Origin: Streptomyces nigra
Lineage (GTDB): Bacteria > Actinomycetota > Actinomycetes > Streptomycetales > Streptomycetaceae
Length of the DNA: 64,000 nt
Direction of reading: 5' to 3'
NCBI RefSeq assembly: GCF_003074055.1
Contig: NZ_CP029043.1
Location: 5,138,501-5,202,500, forward strand
Made by a program: the position numbers and the translations under genes. Shown one piece after another: positions 1 through 9,410 of the stretch (position 1 is the first letter of the stretch; each line of letters begins with the position of its first letter). The notes under the pieces were generated by a model. The model made no database searches. It saw nothing but the letters and a program-made list of their open reading frames with translations, and was not told where the DNA came from.

Positions 1-315
1 CGCATGGTCGAGCTGCTGAAGCAGGCCCAGTACGAGCCCATGTCCACCGAGGACCAGGTCGTCTCCGTGTGGGCCGGCACCACCGGCAAGATGGACGACG
101 TCCCGGTCGCCGACATCCGGCGCTTCGAGAAGGAGCTCCTGGAGTACCTGCACCGCAAGGAGCAGGGCCTCATGACCTCCATCAAGGAGGGCGGCAAGAT
201 GTCGGACGACACCCTCACCGCCGTCGCCGACGCCATCGCGGAGTTCAAGAAGCAGTTCGAGACCGCGGACGGCAAGCTGCTCGGCGAGGACGCTCCGGCC
301 GCTGCCGCCAAGTGA
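1..315 (+). CDS. atpA: ATP synthase F1 subunit alpha, C-terminal end (partial)
   Basis: This is the last 104 codons of a gene that begins before the window. The translated end (MVELLKQAQYEPMSTEDQ, later KEGGKMSDDTLTAV) matches the C-terminal helical domain of F1-ATPase alpha, which surrounds the gamma shaft and carries no catalytic motif. The identity is confirmed by position: atpG begins 22 bases after the stop, followed by atpD and atpC, the standard F1 order. The alanine-rich tail after residue 95 is usual for Streptomyces alpha subunits. The frame is open to the left edge, so the true start lies outside the window. Confidence 0.97.
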   Translation, partial: RMVELLKQAQYEPMSTEDQVVSVWAGTTGKMDDVPVADIRRFEKELLEYLHRKEQGLMTSIKEGGKMSDDTLTAVADAIAEFKKQFETADGKLLGEDAPAAAAK

Positions 316-336
316 CGTAAGGAAGGGACCTGACTC

Positions 337-1257
337 ATGGGAGCTCAGCTCCGGGTCTACAAGCGTCGCATCCGATCCGTCACCGCGACCAAGAAGATCA
401 CGAAGGCGATGGAGATGATCGCCGCCTCGCGCGTCGTCAAGGCGCAGCGCAAGGTGGCGGCCTCCACGCCGTACGCGACCGAGCTCACCCGCGCGGTCAC
501 GGCGGTCGGCACCGGATCGAACACCAAGCACCCGCTGACCACGCAGGCCGAGACGGTCACGCGGTCCGCGGTGCTGCTCCTCACGAGCGACCGTGGTCTC
601 GCCGGCGCCTTCAACTCCAACGCCATCAAGGCGGCGGAGCAGCTGACCGAGCGCCTGGAGCGCGAGGGCAAGCAGGTCGAGACGTACATCGTGGGCCGTC
701 GCGGTGTGGCGCACTACAACTTCCGCGAGCGCAAGATCGCGGAGTCGTGGAGCGGCTTCACGGACGAGCCGACGTACGCGGACGCCAAGACGGTCGCGGC
801 CCCGCTGATCGAGGCCATCGAGAAGGACACGGCCGAGGGCGGCGTGGACGAGCTCCACATCGTCTACACCGAGTTCGTCTCGATGATGACGCAGCAGGCG
901 CTGGGCGCCCAGCTGCTTCCGCTGCGCCTCGAGGAGGTCGCGCAGGAGACCGCCCCGTCCGAGGGCGAGATCCTGCCGCTGTACGACTTCGAGCCGTCGG
1001 CGGAGGACGTCCTCGACGCCCTGCTGCCGCGGTACGTCGAGAGCCGGATCTACAACGCGCTGCTCCAGTCGGCCGCTTCGAAGCACGCCGCCACGCGGCG
1101 CGCGATGAAGTCGGCCACCGACAACGCGGGCGAGCTGATCAACACGCTCTCCCGTCTTGCCAACGCGGCCCGCCAGGCCGAAATCACCCAGGAAATCAGC
1201 GAGATCGTCGGTGGCGCCAGCGCCCTGGCCGACGCGACCGCGGGGAGTGACCGATAA
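337..1257 (+). CDS. atpG: ATP synthase F1 subunit gamma
   Basis: The gamma subunit forms the central rotating shaft of F1 and couples proton flow through Fo to the catalytic beta subunits. The protein has 306 residues, close to the family length. Both conserved ends are visible: the N-terminal helix (GAQLRVYKRRIRSVTATKKI) and the C-terminal helix (NTLSRLANAARQAEITQEIS), which pair as the coiled-coil shaft; the Rossmann-like middle lies between. The ATG is preceded by GGAAGGGA, a good ribosome binding site. The gene is 22 bases downstream of atpA, and its TAA stop directly abuts the atpD start, consistent with one operon. Confidence 0.98.
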   Translation: MGAQLRVYKRRIRSVTATKKITKAMEMIAASRVVKAQRKVAASTPYATELTRAVTAVGTGSNTKHPLTTQAETVTRSAVLLLTSDRGLAGAFNSNAIKAAEQLTERLEREGKQVETYIVGRRGVAHYNFRERKIAESWSGFTDEPTYADAKTVAAPLIEAIEKDTAEGGVDELHIVYTEFVSMMTQQALGAQLLPLRLEEVAQETAPSEGEILPLYDFEPSAEDVLDALLPRYVESRIYNALLQSAASKHAATRRAMKSATDNAGELINTLSRLANAARQAEITQEISEIVGGASALADATAGSDR

Positions 1258-2694
1258 ATGACCACCACTGTTGAGACCGCGACGGCTACGGGCCGCGTCG
1301 CCCGGGTCATCGGCCCGGTCGTCGACGTGGAGTTCCCCGTCGACGCGATGCCGGAGATCTACAACGCCCTTCACGTCGAGGTGGCCGACCCGGCCAACGC
1401 CGGCGAGAAGAAGACGCTGACCCTCGAGGTCGCCCAGCACCTGGGTGACGGCCTGGTCCGCACGATCTCCATGCAGCCCACCGACGGCCTGGTCCGCCAG
1501 GCCGCCGTCACCGACACGGGCACGGGCATCACCGTCCCGGTCGGCGACTTCACCAAGGGCAAGGTGTTCAACACCCTCGGTGAGGTGCTGAACGTCGACG
1601 AGAAGTACGAGGGCGAGCGCTGGTCCATCCACCGCAAGGCCCCGAACTTCGACGAGCTCGAGTCGAAGACCGAGATGTTCGAGACCGGCGTCAAGGTCAT
1701 CGACCTTCTCACCCCGTACGTCAAGGGTGGAAAGATCGGCCTGTTCGGCGGTGCCGGCGTCGGCAAGACGGTGCTCATCCAGGAGATGATCTACCGCGTC
1801 GCCAACAACCACGACGGTGTGTCGGTGTTCGCCGGTGTCGGTGAGCGCACCCGTGAGGGCAACGACCTCATCGACGAGATGAGCGAGTCGGGCGTCATCG
1901 ACAAGACCGCGCTGGTCTTCGGCCAGATGGACGAGCCCCCGGGCACCCGTCTGCGCGTGGCCCTGGCCGGTCTGACCATGGCGGAGTACTTCCGCGATGT
2001 GCAGAAGCAGGACGTGCTGTTCTTCATCGACAACATCTTCCGCTTCACCCAGGCCGGTTCCGAGGTGTCGACCCTGCTCGGCCGTATGCCCTCCGCGGTG
2101 GGCTACCAGCCGAACCTGGCCGACGAGATGGGTCTCCTCCAGGAGCGCATCACCTCGACCCGTGGTCACTCGATCACCTCGATGCAGGCGATCTACGTCC
2201 CCGCGGACGACCTGACCGACCCGGCGCCTGCCACCACCTTCGCCCACCTCGACGCGACGACGGTTCTGTCCCGTCCGATCTCCGAGAAGGGCATCTACCC
2301 GGCCGTGGACCCGCTGGACTCCACGTCCCGGATCCTGGACCCGCGCTACATCGCGCAGGACCACTACAACACCGCCATGCGCGTCAAGGGGATCCTGCAG
2401 AAGTACAAGGACCTCCAGGACATCATCGCGATCCTCGGTATCGACGAGCTCAGCGAGGAGGACAAGCTGGTCGTCCAGCGTGCCCGCCGCGTCGAGCGCT
2501 TCCTGTCCCAGAACACGCACGTCGCCAAGCAGTTCACCGGTGTGGACGGCTCGGACGTGCCGCTGGACGAGTCGATCACCGCGTTCAACGCGATCTGCGA
2601 CGGTGAGTTCGACCACTTCCCGGAGCAGGCGTTCTTCATGTGCGGTGGTCTCGAGGACCTCAAGAAGAACGCGAAGGAGCTGGGCGTCTCCTGA
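1258..2694 (+). CDS. atpD: ATP synthase F1 subunit beta
   Basis: This is the catalytic subunit of F1, which makes ATP from ADP and phosphate. The 478-residue protein has the Walker A loop GGAGVGKT at residues 164-171 (Lys170), the catalytic region GERTREGND, the Walker B strand ending in DVLFFIDNIFRF, and the conserved ERITST segment. The start ATG follows the atpG stop without a gap, so translation is probably coupled. A strong hairpin lies 30 bases after the stop, between this gene and atpC, and may set the relative amount of atpC message. Confidence 0.99.
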   Translation: MTTTVETATATGRVARVIGPVVDVEFPVDAMPEIYNALHVEVADPANAGEKKTLTLEVAQHLGDGLVRTISMQPTDGLVRQAAVTDTGTGITVPVGDFTKGKVFNTLGEVLNVDEKYEGERWSIHRKAPNFDELESKTEMFETGVKVIDLLTPYVKGGKIGLFGGAGVGKTVLIQEMIYRVANNHDGVSVFAGVGERTREGNDLIDEMSESGVIDKTALVFGQMDEPPGTRLRVALAGLTMAEYFRDVQKQDVLFFIDNIFRFTQAGSEVSTLLGRMPSAVGYQPNLADEMGLLQERITSTRGHSITSMQAIYVPADDLTDPAPATTFAHLDATTVLSRPISEKGIYPAVDPLDSTSRILDPRYIAQDHYNTAMRVKGILQKYKDLQDIIAILGIDELSEEDKLVVQRARRVERFLSQNTHVAKQFTGVDGSDVPLDESITAFNAICDGEFDHFPEQAFFMCGGLEDLKKNAKELGVS

Positions 2695-2726
2695 CGCATC
2701 GGTCTTCGTGAGCCATTGAGCTCGTG

Positions 2727-2758
2727 ATGAGGGGGCGGGGCACGTCCCGCCCCCTCAT
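2727..2758 (+). terminator. Hairpin between atpD and atpC
   Basis: A perfect 13-bp stem (ATGAGGGGGCGGG at 2727-2739 with CCCGCCCCCTCAT at 2746-2758) closes a 6-base loop. No U-tract follows; the sequence continues into a TAGACT box and then atpC. It could be an attenuator, a processing site or a 3' stabiliser of the atpAGD message. The sequence shows the hairpin only; its role is inferred. Confidence 0.6.
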
Positions 2759-2823
2759 TCATGCCTATTAGACTTGTAACCAACACCCGGCAGAACCGCC
2801 GGGTGGTGACCCGAGGAGCCATC

Positions 2824-3198
2824 TTGGCTGCTGAGCTGCACGTCGCGCTGGTCGCGGCCGACCGTGAGGTCTGGTCGGGCCAGGCCACCCTGGTCGTCGC
2901 GCGCACCACGTCCGGCGACATCGGCGTCATGCCCGGTCACCAGCCGCTGCTCGGTGTGCTGGAGTCGGGCCCGGTGACCATCCGTACGAGTGATGGTGGG
3001 ACCGTCATCGCCGCGGTGCACGGCGGTTTCATCTCGTTCGCGGACGACAAGCTGTCGCTGCTGGCGGAGATCGCCGAACTGTCCGAGGAGATCGACGTCC
3101 AGCGCGCGGAGCGGGCGCTCGAGCGCGCGAAGTCGGCGGACGACGCCTCCGCCGGGCGCCGCGCGGAGGTCCGCCTGCGGGCGGCGACGGCGCGCTGA
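2824..3198 (+). CDS. atpC: ATP synthase F1 subunit epsilon
   Basis: Epsilon binds the foot of the gamma shaft and inhibits ATP hydrolysis. The 124-residue protein begins LAAELHVALVAADREVWSGQ and keeps the beta-sandwich motif GDIGVMPGHQPLL, followed by a charged C-terminal helical hairpin. I chose the TTG at 2824 because GAGGAG lies just upstream at the right distance and the protein then has normal family length. The frame is open upstream to 2761, but that extension has no family similarity. The gene is separated from atpD by 129 bases holding a hairpin, so it may be partly uncoupled from the rest of the operon. Confidence 0.95.
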   Translation: MAAELHVALVAADREVWSGQATLVVARTTSGDIGVMPGHQPLLGVLESGPVTIRTSDGGTVIAAVHGGFISFADDKLSLLAEIAELSEEIDVQRAERALERAKSADDASAGRRAEVRLRAATAR

Positions 3199-3257
3199 CC
3201 CCCCGGGTCGCCTCCCGGGCCCTTTAGGCTCAGGGGGAGCGCTCGCGATTGACGTCA

Positions 3258-3305
3258 CTCAGCCGCGGCTGGGACCGGAGCGATCCGGTGCCGGTCGCGG
3301 CTGAG
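3258..3305 (+). terminator. Probable atp operon terminator
   Basis: An outer 10-bp stem (CTCAGCCGCG at 3258-3267 with CGCGGCTGAG at 3296-3305) encloses a second perfect stem (ACCGGA at 3274-3279, loop GCGA, TCCGGT at 3284-3289). A short T-rich stretch (GTTTTTTCC) follows about 13 bases later. The position after atpC and before the next gene fits the end of the atp transcript. Confidence 0.65.
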
Positions 3306-3361
3306 GCAGATATGGAAGTTTTTTCCGTTCCGTTACCTAGGAGACGAGGAGGTCGGTGTCG

Positions 3362-3808
3362 ATGGTCCTCGCTCTGACTGTGTGCGGAACCGTCGTCGCC
3401 CTTGTGGTGCTGGGGTTGTTCGTCTTCGGCCTGCGCCGCAGGCTCATCCAGCGCTCGGGCGGCACCTTCGACTGTTCCCTGCGCTGGGACGTGCCGGAGA
3501 AGTCCGACACCAGCGGCAAGGGCTGGAGCTACGGCGTCGCCCGCTACAACGGCGACCGTATCGAGTGGTACCGCGTCTTCTCCTACGCCTACCGTCCGCG
3601 CCGCGTCCTGGAGCGTTCCGCCATCGAGGTGGCCGGCCGCCGTGTCCCCGACGGCGAGGAGGAACTGGCGCTCCTTTCGGACGCCGTCATCCTCACCTGT
3701 CTCCACCGGGGCACCCGGCTCGAACTGGCCATGAGCGAGGACGCGCTCACCGGCTTCCTGGCCTGGCTGGAGGCCGCCCCGCCCGGCCAGCGCGTCAACG
3801 TCGCCTAA
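3362..3808 (+). CDS. DUF2550 family membrane protein
   Basis: This is a 148-residue protein with one N-terminal membrane segment (about residues 2-22, LALTVCGTVVALVVLGLFVF) followed by a basic RRRLIQR stretch and a cytosolic domain. It matches the DUF2550 proteins found directly after atpC in actinobacteria; their function is unknown. I used ATG 3362 because GAGGAGG at 3346-3352 is then 9 bases away; a GTG at 3356 would add two residues but sits too close to that site. It lies 163 bases beyond atpC, after a probable terminator, so it is likely transcribed separately. Confidence 0.85.
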   Translation: MVLALTVCGTVVALVVLGLFVFGLRRRLIQRSGGTFDCSLRWDVPEKSDTSGKGWSYGVARYNGDRIEWYRVFSYAYRPRRVLERSAIEVAGRRVPDGEEELALLSDAVILTCLHRGTRLELAMSEDALTGFLAWLEAAPPGQRVNVA

Positions 3809-3834
3809 CAGCAGCGGGACCTGACACCGCCCCC

Positions 3835-4080
3835 TCACGCCGTCGGACACACCGGCCGCTGCTGGGGTATCGGCGCGTTCTGCTGCCCGACGACGAGTGC
3901 CGGGGCGTCGGCGGCGACCGTGACGGACACGGTGACGGGGCACACCGCGAGGAGTGCGGCGGCCGTCGTACCGGTGAACACACTCGCCGCGGCGACCATC
4001 CTGGGCCGGCCGATCCTCCCAGGGCGTGCAGCCCGGCCGGTCCTGTCCGGCCTGGCCGCCCTGCTGAACTTGCGCTTCAT
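3835..4080 (-). CDS. Candidate small secreted protein, 81 aa
   Basis: This is a short reading frame that I do not recognise. It begins MKRKFSRAARPDRTGRAAR, has a very basic N-terminus of about 27 residues, then a hydrophobic Ala/Val-rich stretch (about residues 29-56) and a short polar tail ending PIPQQRPVCPTA, as in a small exported protein with a long twin-basic signal. GGGGGGA lies 4-10 bases before the ATG, and third codon positions are strongly G/C. It fills an otherwise empty 495-base gap and runs opposite to the DUF2550 gene. No homology is claimed; it could be a chance frame in GC-rich DNA. Confidence 0.45.
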   Translation of the reverse strand: MKRKFSRAARPDRTGRAARPGRIGRPRMVAAASVFTGTTAAALLAVCPVTVSVTVAADAPALVVGQQNAPIPQQRPVCPTA

Positions 4081-4251
4081 CGCTGTCCCCCCGAATGACG
4101 GATTCCACTTGCTGACTGGAGATACGTAGTGTTCCCCGTCGGCGCCCGCCGCTCCTACGGCCGTCCGGCCCGCCGGCCCCGCCGAACGGCCCTGGTCCGC
4201 GTGCGCCGGGGGCGCGCGGAGCGAGCCGGGGGAGTGCGGAGACGAAAAAGG

Positions 4252-4282
4252 GCCACGGACAGGCTCGTGACCTGTCCGTGGC
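4252..4282 (-). terminator. Rho-independent terminator of the chitinase gene
   Basis: A perfect 12-bp stem, GCCACGGACAGG at 4252-4263 with CCTGTCCGTGGC at 4271-4282, encloses a 7-base loop. Read on the minus strand the stem is followed by CCTTTTTCG, a short T-tract. It lies 21 bases beyond the chitinase stop. Confidence 0.9.
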
Positions 4283-4303
4283 TGCTTCGTACTGCCGTAC
4301 GGG

Positions 4304-6130
<1,827 letters not shown>

Positions 6131-6192
6131 GTCGCGCCTCCTTGGGGAGTCCTGGGGCGTGACTGAGCCTCACGCCCACTCATGGTGCGGTG

Positions 6193-6221
6193 AGAATAGA
6201 AAGGTCTGGACCACAGGTCAA
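6193..6221 (-). promoter_or_regulatory. Chitinase promoter
   Basis: On the minus strand a -35 TTGACC (6216-6221) and a -10 TATTCT (6193-6198) are separated by exactly 17 bases, a good match to the main vegetative sigma factor. One of the two 12-bp repeats fills the spacer between the boxes. The transcript would begin about 55-60 bases before the chitinase ATG. Confidence 0.8.
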
Positions 6222-6234
6222 TAGGTCTGGACCA
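6202..6234 (-). promoter_or_regulatory. Pair of 12-bp direct repeats (DasR / ChiR-type operator)
   Basis: TGGTCCAGACCT (minus strand) occurs twice, at 6202-6213 and 6223-6234, with starts 21 bp apart, two helical turns. Such paired repeats are known in Streptomyces chitinase promoters and match the core of the binding site of DasR, the GlcNAc-responsive repressor (TGGTCTAGACCA). One copy lies between -35 and -10, the other just upstream of -35, so binding would block RNA polymerase. The identity of the bound protein is inferred from family knowledge. Confidence 0.85.
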
Positions 6235-6274
6235 CTTGACGTTCGGCACCGGATGGGCATCCCCCGCCCGCGGT

Positions 6275-6910
6275 CTAGATACCCAACTCCTGGGCGAGTA
6301 CGGCCGCTTGGACCCGGCTGCGCAGTTCCAGCTTCCCCAGCAGACGGCTGACGTGCGTCTTCGCCGTCGCCTCCGCCATGTCCAGCCGGTTCGCGATCTC
6401 GGCGTTGGACAGCCCCTCGCCGAGACACGACAGCACCTCGCGCTCGCGCCGGGTGAGAGAGTCCAGGACGGTCGGATCGGCCTCCCGGGCCGGCTTCGCG
6501 GCGAACTCGGCGATCAGACGCCGGGTGACGGCCGGCGCGATCAGGCCCTCGCCACCGGCCACCGTACGCACCGCCGTGATCAGATCCTTCGCCTCGGTGT
6601 TCTTCAGCAGGAACCCCGACGCCCCCGCGCGCAGCGCCCCGAAGACGTACTCGTCCAGGTCGAAGGTGGTCAGCACCAGTACGTCCGCGAGCCGCTCGGC
6701 GACCACCTGCCGGGTGGCCGACACCCCGTCCAGACGCGGCATCTGAATGTCCATCAGCACCAGGTCGGGGCGCAGCTCCCGGGCGAGCGCCACCGCCTGC
6801 TCGCCGTCCGCCGCCTCGCCGACGACCTCGATGTCGGGGGCGCTGCGCAGGATGAGGACGAGGCCGGCGCGGACCGCGGACTGGTCCTCGGCGACCAGGA
6901 CACGGATCAT
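6275..6910 (-). CDS. chiR: NarL/LuxR-type response regulator beside the chitinase
   Basis: This is a DNA-binding response regulator of 211 residues. The receiver domain (1-120) shows the acidic pair E8-D9, phospho-acceptor Asp54 in LVLMDIQMP, and Lys in FLLKN; the LuxR-type helix-turn-helix is at about 145-205 (LTRREREVLSCLGEGLSNAEI). Its start overlaps the stop of the histidine kinase gene by four bases (ATGA), so the two are translated together. By position it corresponds to ChiR of S. coelicolor, reported to activate chiC. The gene ends 41 bases before the chitinase operator. The symbol rests on synteny and is less certain than the family. Confidence 0.88.
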   Translation of the reverse strand: MIRVLVAEDQSAVRAGLVLILRSAPDIEVVGEAADGEQAVALARELRPDLVLMDIQMPRLDGVSATRQVVAERLADVLVLTTFDLDEYVFGALRAGASGFLLKNTEAKDLITAVRTVAGGEGLIAPAVTRRLIAEFAAKPAREADPTVLDSLTRREREVLSCLGEGLSNAEIANRLDMAEATAKTHVSRLLGKLELRSRVQAAVLAQELGI

Positions 6911-8094
6911 GCGGAGTCTCCTTCGGCCAGCGGAAGCAGGGCGCGCACGGCCCAGATCTTGCCGTCCGCGGACCCCGGTTCATGGGCGGGGCCCGCCTCG
7001 AACGTCCCGCCCAGCAGCGCGGCCCGCTCCCGCATCCCGACCAGACCGGCGCCCGAACCGGGCGCGCGCGGCCCCTCCCGGTCACCGAACGGGCTGGTCA
7101 CGGTGACGGCAAGACAGCCGTCCCGCCGGGCGAGGGTGACCGTGACCGGGCCGGGCGCCGCGTGCTTGAGGGCGTTGGTCAGCGACTCCTGGACGATCCG
7201 GTAGGCGGCCAGCTCCACGGGCGCGGGGACCGTGCCGGGGTCGGCGTCGAGACGGACGTCCAGGCCGTTGGCGCGGGCGCCGTCGGCCAGCGCGTCGAGG
7301 CCGTCCAGGGTCGGGGCGGCCGCCGGTTCGGTGCCGGCGCCCGCGTCCCGCAGGATGCCGATGAGCCGGCGCATCTCGGCGAGCCCGGCGACGCTGTTCT
7401 CCCGGATCACGGACAGTGCCTCCCGGGAGGTCGCCGGGTCGTCCAGGGAGAGCGCGGCGGTGGAGTGGATGGCGATCGCCGAGAGGTGGTTGGCCACCAG
7501 GTCGTGCAGCTCGCGGGCCATCCGGGAGCGCTCCGACGTCACGGCCTGGGCGCGGTCCATCTCGGCCAGCAGCGCCGTCTGCTCGGCCCGCAGCCGGGCG
7601 GCCTCGGCGGCGTCGCGGTGGTTGCGCACGATCCAGCCGGTGGCGGCGGGGCCGTACGCCACGACCCCGATGACCACGCCGATGAGCAGCGCCTCCGGCA
7701 CCCGCCAGACCGCGTACGGGACGACCGTGCCGGTCACCGTCAGCAGCCCGGTGATCCACTGGATGCGCCGGGCCGAGGCGAGCGGGCCGTACAGCACGGC
7801 CGCGTACATGATGTCGGTGAACATCAGGACCGTCGCCAGATTGCCCTGGGTCAGGACGTCCGCGGCGATCGCGGGCGTGGCGATCATCAGGGCCGTCCGC
7901 GGGGCCGCCCGGCGCAGCAGTTCGCAGCAGGCCATCACGGTGAGCGGCACCAGGATCGGCCAGGGGCCGTCGAAGAGCGTGACGGGGTCCTCGCGGGACC
8001 GGTTGCCCAGGCCGATGCCCACCAGAAGCAGACCGCCGAGCAGCCCGGCGACGGCGACGTACACGTCGAAGCGGTGCGGGCGGGGGAGGGCCAT
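6907..8094 (-). CDS. chiS: Sensor histidine kinase, HisKA_3 type, partner of the adjacent regulator
   Basis: This is a membrane histidine kinase of about 395 residues. Several hydrophobic segments in the first 160 residues form the sensor part with little extracellular sequence. A coiled linker (RLRAEQTALLAEMDRAQ) leads to the dimerisation/phospho-acceptor helix MARELHDLVANHLS, with His in ELHD, and a C-terminal ATPase domain (NALKHA near the N box; GSGAGLVGMRERAALLGG as the G box). The frame stays open far upstream, but the membrane domain begins MALPRPHRF, so I chose ATG 8094; ATG 8103 adds three residues. Together with the regulator it probably senses chitin breakdown products, as reported for ChiS. 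Confidence 0.85.
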   Translation of the reverse strand: MALPRPHRFDVYVAVAGLLGGLLLVGIGLGNRSREDPVTLFDGPWPILVPLTVMACCELLRRAAPRTALMIATPAIAADVLTQGNLATVLMFTDIMYAAVLYGPLASARRIQWITGLLTVTGTVVPYAVWRVPEALLIGVVIGVVAYGPAATGWIVRNHRDAAEAARLRAEQTALLAEMDRAQAVTSERSRMARELHDLVANHLSAIAIHSTAALSLDDPATSREALSVIRENSVAGLAEMRRLIGILRDAGAGTEPAAAPTLDGLDALADGARANGLDVRLDADPGTVPAPVELAAYRIVQESLTNALKHAAPGPVTVTLARRDGCLAVTVTSPFGDREGPRAPGSGAGLVGMRERAALLGGTFEAGPAHEPGSADGKIWAVRALLPLAEGDSA

Positions 8095-8247
8095 GCGTCC
8101 CATCCAACACGCTGCCCGGGGCGGACGCGTGCTGCCCGAGGCGGGTCCCGGACTGCATCTTTCGATGTACGGCGGTTTCGTCACCGCCGACGACGGAAGG
8201 GGGCGCGCTCGGCGGGAGCCTGGAGGGGTGAACGAAGGGAGCCTGTG

Positions 8248-8820
8248 GTGATCGTCGCCCTCATCGTCGCCTGCGAGGTCGGGTTCTGGGTGCTGCTGGC
8301 CCTGGGGCTGGCCGTGCGCTACCTGCTGAAGTGGCGCCGGACGAGCGTCGTGCTGCTGCTGTGCGAGCCGGTGCTGGAGCTGGTCCTGTTCGCCGCCACG
8401 GCGGTCGACCTCAGGAACGGCGCCGAGCCCGGCTGGGAGCACGGCCTGGCGGCGCTCTACATCGGCTACACCGTCGCCTACGGCCACTACACGATCCGCT
8501 GGCTGGACGGCCACGCCGCGCACCGTCTGGCCGGGGCGCCCCGGCCCCCGCGCCCGCCGCGGTACGGCATGGCGCGGGCCCGGCACGAGGGCGCCCTGTG
8601 GCTGCGGACGCTCCTCGCGGCGGCGGTCGCGCTCGCCCTGCTCCAGGCCGCCGTCTGGTACGTCGGGGAGGGCGACACCTCGTCCCTGCGGTCCTTCCAG
8701 TGGGTGGCGCTGCGCGCCGCCGGCATCCACGGCCTGGTCGCCCTGACCTATCTGCTGTGGCCGAAGCGGCCCAACGCCGAGCCCGACCCGGAACCGGAAC
8801 GTCGGACCGTGGGCCGGTGA
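8248..8820 (+). CDS. Conserved membrane protein of unknown function
   Basis: This is a 190-residue integral membrane protein with about five hydrophobic segments (residues 2-22, 30-50, 66-85, 112-135 and 150-168) and a charged C-terminal tail (PNAEPDPEPERRTVGR). I do not recognise a family beyond conserved Streptomyces membrane proteins at this position next to the chiS/chiR pair. The start is GTG 8248, with AAGGGAG a suitable distance upstream; the preceding GTG at 8245 is equally in frame. It is transcribed away from the kinase gene, the two sharing about 150 bases of upstream sequence. No catalytic motif is visible. Confidence 0.75.
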   Translation: MIVALIVACEVGFWVLLALGLAVRYLLKWRRTSVVLLLCEPVLELVLFAATAVDLRNGAEPGWEHGLAALYIGYTVAYGHYTIRWLDGHAAHRLAGAPRPPRPPRYGMARARHEGALWLRTLLAAAVALALLQAAVWYVGEGDTSSLRSFQWVALRAAGIHGLVALTYLLWPKRPNAEPDPEPERRTVGR

Positions 8821-8824
8821 CCGG

Positions 8825-9397
8825 CTAGCGCTCCCCGCCCGGCACCCACAGCACGTCCCCGACCTCCTTGTTCGCCGTCCTGGCGAGGATGAACAGGAGG
8901 TCGGAGAGGCGGTTGAGGTAGGTCGCGGTGAGCGGGTTCATCGTCTCGCCGTGCACCTCCAGCGCGGCCCACGTCGAGCGCTCCGCGCGCCGGACCACCG
9001 TGCACGCCTGGTGCAGCAGGGCCGCGCCGGGGGTGCCGCCGGGCAGGATGAAGGACCGCAGCTTCTCCAGCCGCTCGTTGAAGCGGTCGCAGTCCGCCTC
9101 CAGCCGGTCGATGTAGAACTGCTCCACCCGCAACGGCGGGTACTCCGGGTTCTCCACGACCGGCGTCGACAGGTCCGCGCCCACGTCGAACAGGTCGTTC
9201 TGCACACGGGTGAGGACCTCGACGACCTCCTCCTCCAGCGCGCCGAGCGCGATGGCGGTGCCGAGCACGGCGTTCGCCTCGTTGGCGTCGGCGTACGCCG
9301 AGATCCGCAGATCGGTCTTGGAGGTCCGGCTCATGTCGCCGAGGGCGGTGGTGCCCCGGTCGCCGGTCCTGGTGTAGATGCGCGTCAGATTGACCAT
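8825..9397 (-). CDS. Cob(I)alamin adenosyltransferase, PduO type
   Basis: This enzyme transfers the adenosyl group of ATP to cob(I)alamin, making adenosylcobalamin, the cofactor of methylmalonyl- and isobutyryl-CoA mutases. The 190 residues start MVNLTRIYTRTGDRGTTAL, the N-terminal ATP-binding motif of PduO-type enzymes, and contain DANEANAVLG and the signature VVRRAERS near residue 138; length is typical. An adenosylcobalamin-dependent mutase gene (icmA) and meaB lie in the same window, so the chemistry fits locally though the genes are far apart. It is convergent with the preceding membrane protein gene, only four bases away. Confidence 0.92.
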   Translation of the reverse strand: MVNLTRIYTRTGDRGTTALGDMSRTSKTDLRISAYADANEANAVLGTAIALGALEEEVVEVLTRVQNDLFDVGADLSTPVVENPEYPPLRVEQFYIDRLEADCDRFNERLEKLRSFILPGGTPGAALLHQACTVVRRAERSTWAALEVHGETMNPLTATYLNRLSDLLFILARTANKEVGDVLWVPGGER

Positions 9398-9410
9398 GTG
9401 ACCAGCCTAG

